From: Onishia taeanensis
Lineage (GTDB): Bacteria; Pseudomonadota; Gammaproteobacteria; Pseudomonadales; Halomonadaceae
Direction of reading: 5' to 3'
DNA: 64,000 bases
Assembly: GCF_013349955.1 (NCBI RefSeq)
Contig: NZ_JABVXC010000013.1
Span: forward strand, 62,001 to 126,000
Shown one piece after another: positions 10,919-19,253 of the stretch (within the stretch, counting starts at the first letter, position 1; each line of letters starts with the position of its first letter). The notes below the pieces were generated by a model. It did no database searches and was not told the DNA's origin. It saw only the letters and a program-made list of their open reading frames with translations. Position numbers and translations under genes: made by a program.

Positions 10919-12433
10919 ATGCTCGAAGAAACCGTCAAGAAGATACTTACCGCCCGGGTCTACGAAGCTGCACGGGAAACGCCGATTTCAGCGGCCACCA
11001 TCCTTTCCAAGCGTCTGCACAACCAGATTCTGATCAAGCGTGAAGACCTCCAGCCGGTCTACTCCTTCAAGATACGCGGCGCCTACAACAAGATGGCCCA
11101 GCTGTCCGACGAGCAGAAGGCCAAGGGCGTGATTGCCGCCTCGGCGGGCAACCATGCTCAGGGGCTGGCGCTGGCGGCCAAACTGATGGGCGTCAAGGCG
11201 GTGATCGTGATGCCGCGCATCACCCCGGAAATTAAGGTCCAGGCGGTGCGCGCCCGGGGTGCCAAGGTCATCCTCAAGGGTGACGCCTTTGCCGCCGCCG
11301 CCGCCCATGCACAGGAGCTGATCGCCGAGCACGGCTATACCTACATTCCGCCCTTCGACGATATCGACGTGGTCGCGGGTCAGGGCACCATCGGCGTGGA
11401 AATCCTGCGCCAGCACAGCGGTCGCCTGGATGCGGTATTCGTGCCGGTGGGTGGCGGTGGCCTGATTGCCGGCGTGGCCGCCTACATCAAGTACCTGCGC
11501 CCCGAGGTCAAGGTCATCGGGGTCGAATCCGAGGACAGCGCCAGCTTCAAGGCCGCCCTGGACGCTGGCGAGCGAGTGGTGCTGGATCAAGTCGGCGTCT
11601 TTGCCGAAGGCGTCGCGGTGGCTCAGGCCGGTGAAGTGCCCTTCGCCATTGCCAGGGACCTGATCGATGAGATCATCACCGTCAACGCCGATGAGATGTG
11701 TGCCGCGGTCAAGGATATCTTCGAAGATACCCGGGCGGTTGCCGAGACCTCAGGCGCCCTGTCGCTTGCCGGCCTCAAGAAGTACATCCAGCGTGACGGC
11801 GCCGAGGGCGAGACGCTTTTGTGCATCAACTCCGGCGCCAATACCAACTTCGATCGCCTGCAGCATATCGCCGAGCGTACCGAACTTGGCGAGCAGCGCG
11901 AGGCCATTCTGGCGGTGACCATCCCCGAGCGGCCAGGCAGCTTCAAGCGCTTCTGCAAGGCCATCGGCAAGCGCATGGTCACCGAGTTCAACTATCGCTA
12001 TGCCGACCCCGACGCCGCGCATATCTTCGTCGGTGTGCAGGTCAAGCCGGGCGGCGAGGATCGCCAGGCGGTGATCGGCAAGCTGCGCGACGAGGGTTAT
12101 CCGGTGGTTGATCTCACAGATGACGAGATGGCCAAGTTGCATATTCGTCACCTGGGTGGTGGCCGGCCCAAAGAGCAGTTCGAAGAGGAAGTCTATCGCT
12201 TCGAGTTCCCGGAACGCCCCGGGGCCTTGATGAACTTCCTGACGCATCTGCCGGCCGATTGGAACATTTCGCTGTTTCACTACCGCAACCATGGTGCGGC
12301 CTATGGCCGGGTGCTGGTTGGTATGCAGATGCCCAGCGACGATCGCTCTCACGTGGAGGAGTATTTCGACGCCATCGGTTATCGGTACTGGAAAGAAACC
12401 CATAACCCGGCCTATAGACTGTTCATGGCCTGA
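10919..12433 (+). CDS. ilvA: biosynthetic threonine deaminase (threonine ammonia-lyase)
   Basis: This PLP enzyme converts L-threonine to 2-oxobutyrate and ammonia, the committed step of isoleucine synthesis. The 504 residues have the PLP lysine in YSFKIRGAYNKMA, the asparagine loop SAGNHAQG, the glycine loop VPVGGGGLIAGVA, and two C-terminal ACT-like regulatory domains (about 330-410 and 425-504) that bind isoleucine and valine. The ATG at 10919 is chosen because homology begins there. The frame continues upstream with a sequence unlike any IlvA N-terminus. The region before it is shared with divergent rpiA. No leader-peptide attenuator is visible. Confidence 0.95.
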   Translation: MLEETVKKILTARVYEAARETPISAATILSKRLHNQILIKREDLQPVYSFKIRGAYNKMAQLSDEQKAKGVIAASAGNHAQGLALAAKLMGVKAVIVMPRITPEIKVQAVRARGAKVILKGDAFAAAAAHAQELIAEHGYTYIPPFDDIDVVAGQGTIGVEILRQHSGRLDAVFVPVGGGGLIAGVAAYIKYLRPEVKVIGVESEDSASFKAALDAGERVVLDQVGVFAEGVAVAQAGEVPFAIARDLIDEIITVNADEMCAAVKDIFEDTRAVAETSGALSLAGLKKYIQRDGAEGETLLCINSGANTNFDRLQHIAERTELGEQREAILAVTIPERPGSFKRFCKAIGKRMVTEFNYRYADPDAAHIFVGVQVKPGGEDRQAVIGKLRDEGYPVVDLTDDEMAKLHIRHLGGGRPKEQFEEEVYRFEFPERPGALMNFLTHLPADWNISLFHYRNHGAAYGRVLVGMQMPSDDRSHVEEYFDAIGYRYWKETHNPAYRLFMA

Positions 12434-12525
12434 TGGCCCGTAATCGTAATAGTAGGTAAGCGTTGACTAACGGCTAGCCTTAGAGGTGGTAGGCGTTTTA
12501 TCATGTGTTTTGGCTATTAAGGTAA

Positions 12526-12554
12526 TTGTCATTCTTTAGGCTTAGCCTTATAGT
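12526..12554 (+). promoter_or_regulatory. strong sigma-70 promoter
   Basis: TTGTCA (12526-12531) and TATAGT (12549-12554) are separated by exactly 17 bp in AT-rich DNA downstream of ilvA. Each hexamer differs from consensus at one position. It would start a transcript near 12561, about 55 nt before the 31-codon gene, making this one of the best promoters in the window. Confidence 0.7.
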
Positions 12555-12614
12555 CATACACGTCGTTAGTCAGACGACGCTCTCATCTTTTGTTACGACA
12601 ACACGGAGTTGGAA

Positions 12615-12710
12615 ATGAAACGCAAGCCCGATCTGGTCATGGCGTTGGTGCTGGTCTTCGGTCTCGGAGTGGTCGCCACCGGTTACGCTCAGGCCCTGGT
12701 CGGTAGCTGA
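12615..12710 (+). CDS. 31-residue single-span membrane peptide
   Basis: A short frame, MKRKPDLVMALVLVFGLGVV followed by ATGYAQALVGS, is preceded by GGAG ending 7-8 nt upstream and by a near-consensus promoter. It has a positively charged N-terminus and one hydrophobic segment (about residues 7-23), so the peptide should insert in the inner membrane with its N-terminus in the cytoplasm. It could be cleaved after AQA, but too little would remain for a mature product. Its function is unknown to me, although I have a general impression that similar short KRKPDL-type proteins occur in marine gammaproteobacteria. It lies alone between ilvA and the terminator at 12967-13011. Confidence 0.7.
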   Translation: MKRKPDLVMALVLVFGLGVVATGYAQALVGS

Positions 12711-13103
12711 TACTTCGCTGAGCCTCTGGTGACGCGAGAGGCGCCACCCTGTGGCTTGCATCGCAAGGTCCACCCGATCTTCTCAGGCCTTTTTGAACTC
12801 AGTCAGCTAGGGCTCATGTGATGAGGTTTCTTGACCAGAGCGCTTTTCATTAGGCTCGTACAGCCCGAACCACGCCATACCGACTGTGAATACCCCTATT
12901 CTGTCCCTCCGACGCGCACCGACGGCTCCCTCGCGTGACCGGTGCGTGCTAAAAGCGGGTTAGGGAAAAGACCGGCCGCTGCCTCCTTCAGGCAGCGGCC
13001 GGTCTTTTTTTGATGGCCTGAGGTTGGCGGGAGGGTTAGCGCCGGTTCGGGAGTTCTTTGCGCGGCCTGAGGTTCGCGAAGGTGCTGGCCTGACGAGGTG
13101 TCC
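12711..13103. other. non-coding stretch with long 3' region and strong terminator
   Basis: No open frame with coding character is visible between the 31-codon gene and fthC. The first 250 bp would be an unusually long 3' untranslated region ending in the 18-bp-stem terminator. Just before the terminator, GCGCACCG and CGGTGCGT (about 12914-12949) can pair to form a second stem. A small RNA released from, or started within, this region is possible, but no convincing internal promoter is seen. Confidence 0.5.
12967..13011 (+). terminator. very strong rho-independent terminator, probably bidirectional
   Basis: An 18-bp perfect stem (AAAGACCGGCCGCTGCCT and its complement) closes a 5-nt loop and runs into seven or more T residues on the + strand. 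On the - strand the stem is followed by TTTTCCC, so it can also end the fthC transcript, which stops at 13104. Confidence 0.9.
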
Positions 13104-13784
13104 TTAGGGCCGCAGCACTCGGGCGTCGCTTACGATAGCGTCCAGAGGCACGTCCCAGCTCGCCACCGGCAGCGTCGGTACGCGTTGGCAGTCATGGGCC
13201 AGACCGATCAGCCGGGGACGCGGGCCGCGCTGGCGCGTGAAGGCGAAGCTTCTATCGTAGAAGCCCCCGCCCATGCCCAGACGCTGTCCCTGGTCATCGA
13301 AGCCGACCAGCGGCATCAACACCAGTTGCAGCGCCCAGGCGGGCAGGCGTCGGGCACGATGGGCGCCGTGCCGGGTATCGGGTTCGCGGATGCCGAAGCG
13401 GTTGGTGACCATTGGTGTTCCTGCGTGATAGCGCACGAACCACAACCGGTTGTGTGTCAGCGGTGCCAGTACCGGCAGATAAACCTCTGCTCCACGGCGC
13501 TCGAGCCAGGCGATCAGCGGCTGGGGATCGATCTCGGCATCGTTGGGCAGATAGAGCGCCACGCGTTTGGCGCGACGCAACTCCGGCAGCCCACGCAGGC
13601 GGTGGCACAGAGCCTTGGCGGCCTGGCGTTGCTGTCTTGGCGTTAGCGAGCGACGACGGCGGCGCAGGGTACGGCGCAGCTCACGGCGTTGCCTGGGCGT
13701 ATCGGCGACTGTCGGTTCGTGAGCTTGCTCGTCGTGATGGGTATCACGCGAGAGGGGCGTATCAGATAAGGGCGCATGAGGCAT
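13104..13784 (-). CDS. fthC: 5-formyltetrahydrofolate cyclo-ligase
   Basis: This enzyme (YgfA/Fau) converts 5-formyl-THF to 5,10-methenyl-THF with ATP, clearing a folate inhibitor. The 226 residues carry the basic N-terminal region RRELRRTLRRRRRSLTPRQQ and the family signatures LMPLVGFDDQGQRLGMGGGFYDRS (about 150-175) and RLIGLAHDCQ. The start at 13784 is chosen because everything upstream in the frame is 6S RNA. The order zapA-6S RNA-fthC, all in one direction, is the standard gammaproteobacterial arrangement, in which this gene is cotranscribed with 6S RNA as a long precursor. Confidence 0.93.
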   Translation of the reverse strand: MPHAPLSDTPLSRDTHHDEQAHEPTVADTPRQRRELRRTLRRRRRSLTPRQQRQAAKALCHRLRGLPELRRAKRVALYLPNDAEIDPQPLIAWLERRGAEVYLPVLAPLTHNRLWFVRYHAGTPMVTNRFGIREPDTRHGAHRARRLPAWALQLVLMPLVGFDDQGQRLGMGGGFYDRSFAFTRQRGPRPRLIGLAHDCQRVPTLPVASWDVPLDAIVSDARVLRP

Positions 13785-13818
13785 GGCGTACGAGCTCACG
13801 GCGGGCGGCGGATATCGA

Positions 13819-14002
13819 GGTTCCCCAGAATGCCGCTGTCGTTCTGGCCCTTGAACCCATTGGTTCAAGGTGGGTGGCCGCAGACAGACCGTCAGGCTTT
13901 CCGTCGCGCGGACATGCACACGGGTCTGTCTAGCATTTGGCCCCCTGGGTAATGCGCATAGGCTCGAGGGACTGTAACGACTGGCGTACATTCCAGGGAA
14001 CG
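13819..14002 (-). ncRNA. ssrS: 6S RNA
   Basis: The 6S RNA of about 184 nt binds the RNA polymerase sigma-70 holoenzyme and down-regulates promoters in stationary phase. On the reverse strand the ends TTCCCTGGAATG and CATTCTGGGGAA form a 12-bp closing stem with two G-U pairs. The 3' half contains CCTTGAACC-AATG-GGTTCAAGG, almost identical to the E. coli hairpin CCTTGAACCAAGGGTTCAAGG. The length equals that of E. coli 6S, and it sits between zapA and fthC as in E. coli. The ends are placed from the closing stem and could be off by a few bases. Confidence 0.95.
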
Positions 14003-14007
14003 CCCTC

Positions 14008-14035
14008 ATCCTACCAGAGCGGGGCTAAGCGCCAA
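14008..14035 (-). promoter_or_regulatory. ssrS: candidate 6S RNA promoter
   Basis: Read on the reverse strand, TTGGCG (14035-14030) and TAGGAT (14013-14008) are 16 bp apart and place the start about 6 bp further on, at the predicted 5' end of 6S RNA. A G/C-rich discriminator lies between the -10 and the start. The spacing to the mapped closing stem supports the call. Confidence 0.6.
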
Positions 14036-14047
14036 AGCGCAGATTGT

Positions 14048-14347
14048 TCAGTCGCCCTTGCCAGCATCCAGCGCACGTTCGAGACGTTCGTTGAGGCGGT
14101 TGAGGCTCTCCTCGTCGGCCTTGCGCTCGTCGATCATCTGCAAGAGTTCATTGGTGATGTTCAGCGCCGCCATGATGGCGGTTTTCTCGGTGCCGAGCAC
14201 CTTGGACTGGGAGTGGATGCCATGCATGGCGCGATCCAGATAGCGGGCGGCGCGGTCGAGCTGGTCCTGCTCATCCGGCGGGCAGGCGATGACGTAGCTG
14301 CGGCCCAAAAGAGTGATGTCGGCAGTGCGACGGGCGTCATCGGTCAT
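14048..14347 (-). CDS. zapA: cell division protein ZapA
   Basis: ZapA binds and bundles FtsZ filaments at the division ring. The 99-residue protein has the N-terminal ADITLLGRSYVIACPPDEQ beta region and a long C-terminal coiled coil (about residues 60-95, KADEESLNRLNERLERAL), as in the family. It diverges from ygfB over about 140 bp and is followed directly by 6S RNA in the same direction, as in E. coli. Confidence 0.94.
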   Translation of the reverse strand: MTDDARRTADITLLGRSYVIACPPDEQDQLDRAARYLDRAMHGIHSQSKVLGTEKTAIMAALNITNELLQMIDERKADEESLNRLNERLERALDAGKGD

Positions 14348-14488
14348 CGGTGGGCTCCAGACCGGGCCAGCGACGGGCCCGATGCGTTACTATGAAAGAT
14401 ATCGATTCACTATAAGAGAGCCGCTCACGAGCGGTCAACGCAAGCCATATTAGCCGGCCGCCGCGCCGGCCCGATCCAAGAGTGCTTC

Positions 14489-15064
14489 ATGTCCCTAATC
14501 AACGATCGCCTCGACTTTTCCACCGTCGCCGATGTCTTCCTGATGCACGGCAGCATGCAGTCCCCGGCCTTCCAGGATGGGCGACTGGCTGGCGCCCTGG
14601 CGCTCCATGACCTGACCGCCGAGGCCTGGCTCGACGAGCTGTGCGCGACCTTCGGCATCGAGCAGCCCCGGGACCAGGAAAGCGCCGAGGTGCTGCTGGG
14701 CTGGCGCCGCCAGGCCCTAGATGCCCTGTCCGCTGCGGAGCTTAACTACGAGCCGTTGCTGCCCGATGACCTCTTCTCCCTGGCCGAGCGCGCCCAGGGC
14801 CTGCAAGAGTGGACACTGGGCTTCCTCGAGCTGGTGCAGGCCGTCGACACCGAGACCCGCAACGCCTGGTCGGCCAATCTGCGTGAAGCGCTGGACGATC
14901 TGCAGGCGCTGGCGGCAATCGAGGTCGACCTGGACGATAGCAGCGAGAACGAGAACGACCTCTTCGCGCTCACCGAGCACGCCCGCATGGCGGCCATGCT
15001 GCTCTATACCGAGCAACATCCCGGCCAGCCGCAGGTCGAAGAGGCTGACGCCCCACAACAGTGA
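14489..15064 (+). CDS. ygfB: UPF0149 family protein YgfB
   Basis: The 191-residue cytoplasmic protein matches UPF0149 (YgfB/YecA N-terminal fold): MSLINDRLDFSTVADVF at the start, SPAFQDGRLAGALAL, and the closing acidic region SSENENDLFALTEHARMAAM. In Pseudomonas aeruginosa YgfB represses an amidase regulator and so affects beta-lactam resistance; whether that holds here is unknown. It is the first gene of the ygfB-pepP-ubiH-ubiI run, and its stop lies 20 bp before the pepP ATG. Confidence 0.9.
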   Translation: MSLINDRLDFSTVADVFLMHGSMQSPAFQDGRLAGALALHDLTAEAWLDELCATFGIEQPRDQESAEVLLGWRRQALDALSAAELNYEPLLPDDLFSLAERAQGLQEWTLGFLELVQAVDTETRNAWSANLREALDDLQALAAIEVDLDDSSENENDLFALTEHARMAAMLLYTEQHPGQPQVEEADAPQQ

Positions 15065-15084
15065 ACCCCACCTCAGGAGCCGAG

Positions 15085-16422
15085 ATGTCACCCGAATTAC
15101 TTCCCCGCCCGGCCGCCATCGAACGGGACGAGTATCGCCAGCGCTGCCAAGCCCTGATGGCCGCCCTCCCCTCGCAGAGTGCCGTGTTGTTGCCTGCCGC
15201 CAGCCTGACGACACGCAGCAATGATAGCGACTACCCCTTTCGTCAGCGCAGCGATTTCCACTACCTGACCGGTTTCCCCGAGCCGGATGCCCTGCTGTTG
15301 CTGCTCCCCGGCCGTGAGGCCGGGGAAAGCGTGCTGTTCTGCCAGGAGCGCAATCCGGCCATCGAGGCCTGGACCGGCGTTCGCCTGGGCATCGAGGGTG
15401 CCCTGGCCCACTTTGCCATCGACGAGGCCTTCGAGAATCCGGTGCGGGTCGAGCATCTTGCCGAGCTGATCGACGGTCGCGAGACGCTCTACCTGCTGCT
15501 CGACGATGCCGATAGCCTGGCGCTTGCCGATGAGGTGCGCAGCGAGCTCAAGGGGCGCGCCCGGCGCGGTGCCACCGCCCCGCAGGCCTTGGCCGACCTG
15601 GCCCCGCTGCTGCACGAGCAGCGCCTGATCAAGAGCGAAGCCGAGCTCGCCCTGCTTCGCCATGCCGGCAAGGTCTCGGCCAAGGCGCATGTTCGCGCCA
15701 TGCGTACCGCCCGCCCAGGCCTCAACGAGTATCACCTGCAGGCAGAGCTCGAGCACGAGTTCCGCTGGCAGGGCGCCCAGGGCCCGGCCTACGACAGCAT
15801 CGTGGGTGGCGGTGCCAACGCTTGCGTGCTGCACTACATTGAGAACCGTGACCCGCTTGAGGCCGGTGAACTGGTGTTGATCGATGCCGGCGCCGAGTTT
15901 GATCTTTACGCTGGCGACATCACTCGCACCTTCCCCGTTAGCGGTTGTTTCTCAAGTCCTCAGCGCCAGCTTTACGACATCGTGCTGGCGGCCCAAGAGC
16001 GCGCCATCGAGGCGGTGACGCCCGGCGCTACCCTGGCCGCGATCCACCAGGGCGTGGTGCGCGACCTGTCCCGTGGGCTGTTGGAACTTGGCCTGCTCGA
16101 CGGTGATTTGGAGACGGTGATCAGCGAAGAACGCTATAAGCGCTTTTATCTGCATTCCACCTCCCACTGGCTGGGCCTGGATGTGCACGACGTGGGCAGC
16201 TATCGCCGCGATGGCGAGCCGCGCCCGCTGGTGCCGGGCATGGTGCTGACGGTGGAGCCCGGCCTCTATATTCCCGACGAAGAGGACATTCCCGCGCCCT
16301 TCCGCGGCATCGGCATTCGCATCGAAGACGATGTGGCGGTGACCGCTGAGGGGCACGAAGTGCTGACCGCCGGCGTGCCTAAGCGGGTGGCCGAGATCGA
16401 AGCCCTGATGGCCAAGGAATGA
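15085..16422 (+). CDS. pepP: Xaa-Pro aminopeptidase
   Basis: This dimanganese M24B peptidase removes N-terminal residues preceding proline. The 445 residues show an N-terminal creatinase-like domain (DYPFRQRSDFHYLTGFPEPD) and a C-terminal pita-bread catalytic domain. The metal ligands lie in LVLIDAGAEFDLYAGDITRTF (two Asp), HSTSHWLGLDVHDVG (His), VLTVEPGLYI (Glu) and GIGIRIEDD (Glu). A GTG at 15061 overlaps the ygfB stop, but ATG 15085 follows AGGAG at optimal distance and gives a normal N-terminus, so it is preferred. Confidence 0.95.
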   Translation: MSPELLPRPAAIERDEYRQRCQALMAALPSQSAVLLPAASLTTRSNDSDYPFRQRSDFHYLTGFPEPDALLLLLPGREAGESVLFCQERNPAIEAWTGVRLGIEGALAHFAIDEAFENPVRVEHLAELIDGRETLYLLLDDADSLALADEVRSELKGRARRGATAPQALADLAPLLHEQRLIKSEAELALLRHAGKVSAKAHVRAMRTARPGLNEYHLQAELEHEFRWQGAQGPAYDSIVGGGANACVLHYIENRDPLEAGELVLIDAGAEFDLYAGDITRTFPVSGCFSSPQRQLYDIVLAAQERAIEAVTPGATLAAIHQGVVRDLSRGLLELGLLDGDLETVISEERYKRFYLHSTSHWLGLDVHDVGSYRRDGEPRPLVPGMVLTVEPGLYIPDEEDIPAPFRGIGIRIEDDVAVTAEGHEVLTAGVPKRVAEIEALMAKE

Positions 16423-16499
16423 TCAACGCGAACGGTCGATGAGACTGCCTTACGTAAATTACGTAAAGGCGTGATTTTCTTTACGTTGAGCGACAGCCA
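16423..16499. repeat. tandem and inverted TTACGTAAA motif upstream of ubiH
   Basis: TTACGTAAA occurs twice in direct tandem (16450-16458 and 16459-16467). A partial inverted copy, CTTTACGT, follows at 16479-16486, 13 bp before the ubiH ATG. The stretch is AT-rich between GC-rich genes and each 8-bp core TTACGTAA is itself a palindrome, so an operator is plausible. No regulator can be named. Confidence 0.5.
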
Positions 16500-17744
16500 A
16501 TGCAAGAGCGCATGACCCAAGACGCCCGCAATACGCAGGATAGGCCGTGCCGGCGGGTCGATATCGCCATTGTCGGCGGTGGCCTGGTGGGGGCTAGCCT
16601 GGCCTGTGCCCTGGCGCCCCTCATCGAGCGGTCGGGGCTCAAGGTGGCGGTGATCGAGGCCAGCCCGCTTCCCGACCCCGATGAGACGGCCTATCAGCCC
16701 AGTTTCGATGCCCGGGCCAGCGCCATCGCTCAGGGCTCTCGAGATCGTTTCGAGGCACTGGGGCTGTGGGCGGAGATGGCCGAGGAGGCCGAGCCGATTC
16801 GCCGCATTCATGTCAGCGAGCGCGGCCGGCTGGGGGCTACCCGACTGAATGCCGAGGAGTTCGGCGTCGAGGCGCTGGGCTATGTGCTGCCCAATGCCTG
16901 GATGGGGCGAGTGCTGCATCGGCGGCTCGGTGAGCTGTCGCTGGATTGGCACTGTCCGGCACGGGTGACGTCGATCAACCCGCAGGATGGTGGCCATCTG
17001 CTTGAGCTGGATGACGGCGGCCGGCTCGAGGCGGACCTGACGGTGCTGGCCGATGGCGGCCGCTCGGGGCTCAAGGAACGGCTTGGCATCGAGAGCCGGC
17101 ACGAGGCCTATGATCAGGTGGCGGTGATCGCCAACCTGGAGGTCAGTCGGTCCCACGACGGCGTGGCCTTCGAGCGCTTCACGCCCGAAGGACCGCTGGC
17201 ACTGCTGCCGCTGTCTGGCCAACGGATGGAACTGGTATGGACCCACCAGGGGGGCGCCGAGGCTAAGACGCTGGCCGCAAGCGACGGCGACTTCCTGGCG
17301 CGCCTGCAGCAGGCCTTCGGCGACCGGGCCGGCCACTTCCGCCGGGTCGGCAAGCGCCATGCTTATCCGCTGTCGCTGGTCACTGCCACCGAGCAGGTAC
17401 GGCCGGGTCTTGCGGTGCTGGGTAACGCCGCCCATGCCCTGCATCCGGTGGCCGGTCAGGGCTTCAACCTGGCGCTGCGCGGGGTGATGGATCTGGTGAC
17501 CGCCCTCGAGGCGGGAGTTGAGGACGGCCGCGCGCCGGGCGATATGGCGACCCTGCAGGCCTTCGAGGCGCAGCGCGCCGCCGACCGTCACAGCGTCACC
17601 CGCTTCAGCGATGGCCTGATCCGGCTGTTTGGGGTTGATCACCCGCTGCTCTCCCATGCCCGGGCGGCAGGGCTTGTTGGCCTCAACCTGGCGGGACCGC
17701 TGCGTCGGGCGCTGGGGCGTCGGGCCATGGGGCGAGAACGCTGA
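16500..17744 (+). CDS. ubiH: 2-octaprenyl-6-methoxyphenol hydroxylase (ubiquinone C-6/C-1 step)
   Basis: This FAD-dependent monooxygenase of the UbiH/COQ6 family, 414 residues long, acts in aerobic ubiquinone synthesis. It has the FAD-binding IAIVGGGLVGASLACALAP, the UbiH-type FDARASAIAQGSRDRF, the second FAD/NAD motif VLADGGRSGLKERLG and the third GLAVLGNAAHALHPVAGQGFN. The DARASAIAQGS segment separates it from the UbiI paralogue at 17822. It follows pepP by 77 bp that contain tandem TTACGTAAA repeats. Confidence 0.92.
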   Translation: MQERMTQDARNTQDRPCRRVDIAIVGGGLVGASLACALAPLIERSGLKVAVIEASPLPDPDETAYQPSFDARASAIAQGSRDRFEALGLWAEMAEEAEPIRRIHVSERGRLGATRLNAEEFGVEALGYVLPNAWMGRVLHRRLGELSLDWHCPARVTSINPQDGGHLLELDDGGRLEADLTVLADGGRSGLKERLGIESRHEAYDQVAVIANLEVSRSHDGVAFERFTPEGPLALLPLSGQRMELVWTHQGGAEAKTLAASDGDFLARLQQAFGDRAGHFRRVGKRHAYPLSLVTATEQVRPGLAVLGNAAHALHPVAGQGFNLALRGVMDLVTALEAGVEDGRAPGDMATLQAFEAQRAADRHSVTRFSDGLIRLFGVDHPLLSHARAAGLVGLNLAGPLRRALGRRAMGRER

Positions 17745-17821
17745 GACGGTGCGCTGGAGGCTCATGCTAGGTCATCATCCAGGGCCATCAGGCCGGGGCA
17801 AAGGAAACATGGGAGAACAAG

Positions 17822-19072
17822 ATGCAGGAACAGCAAGGCACGCCGGATGAGGTGATCATTGTCGGCGCCGGCATGGTGGGCGCGACCCTGGCGGTACTGC
17901 TGGGCCAGGCCGGTGTCGCGGTGCGGCTGCTCGATGCGCGTCCGGCCAGCCTGCCCGACGACACGGCCGGCCGCGGCCGGCCTGGGCTCAGAGTCAGCAC
18001 CCTGACGCCGGTCTCTCAGCGACTGCTGGAAGGTCTCGGCGTCTGGTCGGCGATGGCCGAGCGCCGCCTGTCGCCTTATACCGCGATGCAGGTGTGGGAC
18101 GCCGAAGGCAGCGGTGAAATTCACTTCCACGCCGATCAGGCCGGCGTGCCGGTACTTGGCCATATCGTCGAGAACGACGTCACCCAGGCCGCCCTGGAGA
18201 CGCGCCTCGCCGCCTTGCCCAACGTGCGCTGCGAGGCCGAGGCGCGGGTCGTTGTCCTTGAGGAAGCCCAGTGGGGGCATCAGCCAAGGCGTGAGCTGCT
18301 GCTGGAAGACGGCCGCCGGTTCAGCGCTCCGCTGGTGGTGGCCGCCGACGGTGCCCGCTCGCCGCTTCGCGAACGGGCGGGCATCGAGACGCTGTCTCGG
18401 GAGACGGGGCATGTCGCCGTGGTTACCACCGTGCGTCTTGGGCGTACCCATGGCGGCGTGGCCCGCCAGGCATTCCTCGCCACGGGCCCCCTGGCCTTCC
18501 TGCCGCTGTGCATCGACGGGCGCAATGATCACTGCTCGATCGTCTGGTCGACCAGCCCCGACGAGGCCAGCCGGCTGACGCGGCTCTCTCCCGAAGCGCT
18601 GGGCGAGGAACTGGCGGCGGCCATCGACCATCGGCTTGGCGAGGTCACTCCCATCGATAGCGCGGTCAGCGTGGCACTGACCCAGCGCCACGCGCGTGAC
18701 TATGTCCAGCCGGGGCTGGCGCTGGTCGGCGATGCCGCCCACAGCATCCATCCGCTGGCCGGTCAGGGAGTCAACCTGGGGCTGATGGACGTGGCCGTGC
18801 TGGCCGAGGAACTGCTGGCCGCTCGCGAGCGGGGCGTGTCGATGGGGAACGAGCGAATTCTGTCACGCTATGCCCGGCGCCGGCGTGGTGACAACGCCAG
18901 CATGCTGATGCTGATGGATGCCTTCCGGCTGCTGTTTGGGTCGCGCCAGCCTGCGCTGACCCTGGCGCGCAATCTGGGGCTTGCCGGCATCGACCGGCTG
19001 ACGCCCCTCAAGCGCCTGATGATGCGCCAGGCGATCGGCGAGCGTAGCCGTCTGCCCGTCAGCTGTCGCTGA
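17822..19072 (+). CDS. ubiI: 2-octaprenylphenol hydroxylase (VisC-type)
   Basis: This FAD-dependent C5-hydroxylase of ubiquinone synthesis, 416 residues long, resembles E. coli UbiI. It has VIIVGAGMVGATLAVLLGQ at the N-terminus, LRVSTLTPVSQRLLEGLGVW, MQVWDAEGSGEIHF, LGHIVENDVTQAALETRL, the ADGARS FAD motif and LALVGDAAHSIHPLAGQGVN. It ends the ygfB-pepP-ubiH-ubiI unit. A 14-bp tandem repeat and a strong hairpin terminator follow. Confidence 0.92.
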   Translation: MQEQQGTPDEVIIVGAGMVGATLAVLLGQAGVAVRLLDARPASLPDDTAGRGRPGLRVSTLTPVSQRLLEGLGVWSAMAERRLSPYTAMQVWDAEGSGEIHFHADQAGVPVLGHIVENDVTQAALETRLAALPNVRCEAEARVVVLEEAQWGHQPRRELLLEDGRRFSAPLVVAADGARSPLRERAGIETLSRETGHVAVVTTVRLGRTHGGVARQAFLATGPLAFLPLCIDGRNDHCSIVWSTSPDEASRLTRLSPEALGEELAAAIDHRLGEVTPIDSAVSVALTQRHARDYVQPGLALVGDAAHSIHPLAGQGVNLGLMDVAVLAEELLAARERGVSMGNERILSRYARRRRGDNASMLMLMDAFRLLFGSRQPALTLARNLGLAGIDRLTPLKRLMMRQAIGERSRLPVSCR

Positions 19073-19101
19073 AGCACCGGGCACGGATCGACCGCTCGCA
19101 G

Positions 19102-19129
19102 GCAGCGTGCCCCGGGCAGCGTGCCCCGG
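19102..19129. repeat. 14-bp tandem repeat, two copies, after ubiI
   Basis: GCAGCGTGCCCCGG is repeated exactly at 19102-19115 and 19116-19129, 30 bp after the ubiI stop. It is one of several perfect short tandem duplications near gene ends in this window. Confidence 0.85.
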
Positions 19130-19152
19130 GCAATCCGCACGCGTCGAGGAAC

Positions 19153-19192
19153 AAAAAAGGGCGCATCGACTGACTGTCGATGCGCCCCTTTT
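19153..19192. terminator. bidirectional terminator between ubiI and ctpA
   Basis: The 12-bp perfect stem GGGCGCATCGAC / GTCGATGCGCCC has a 5-nt loop. It is followed by C-TTTT on the + strand, ending the ubiI transcript, and by TTTTTT on the - strand, ending the ctpA transcript, which stops at 19254. Confidence 0.9.
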
Positions 19193-19253
19193 GTTAGAGA
19201 GCCGCTTTGCGGCACTGCCCTTGGACTCGCCCCTCTGGACTAGCGTTGGCGAT

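Noticed and set aside
16266..17765. 499-codon - strand open frame opposite pepP/ubiH
   Set aside because: It is a shadow frame. UbiH FAD motifs are intact on the + strand and the antisense product has no recognisable domain.
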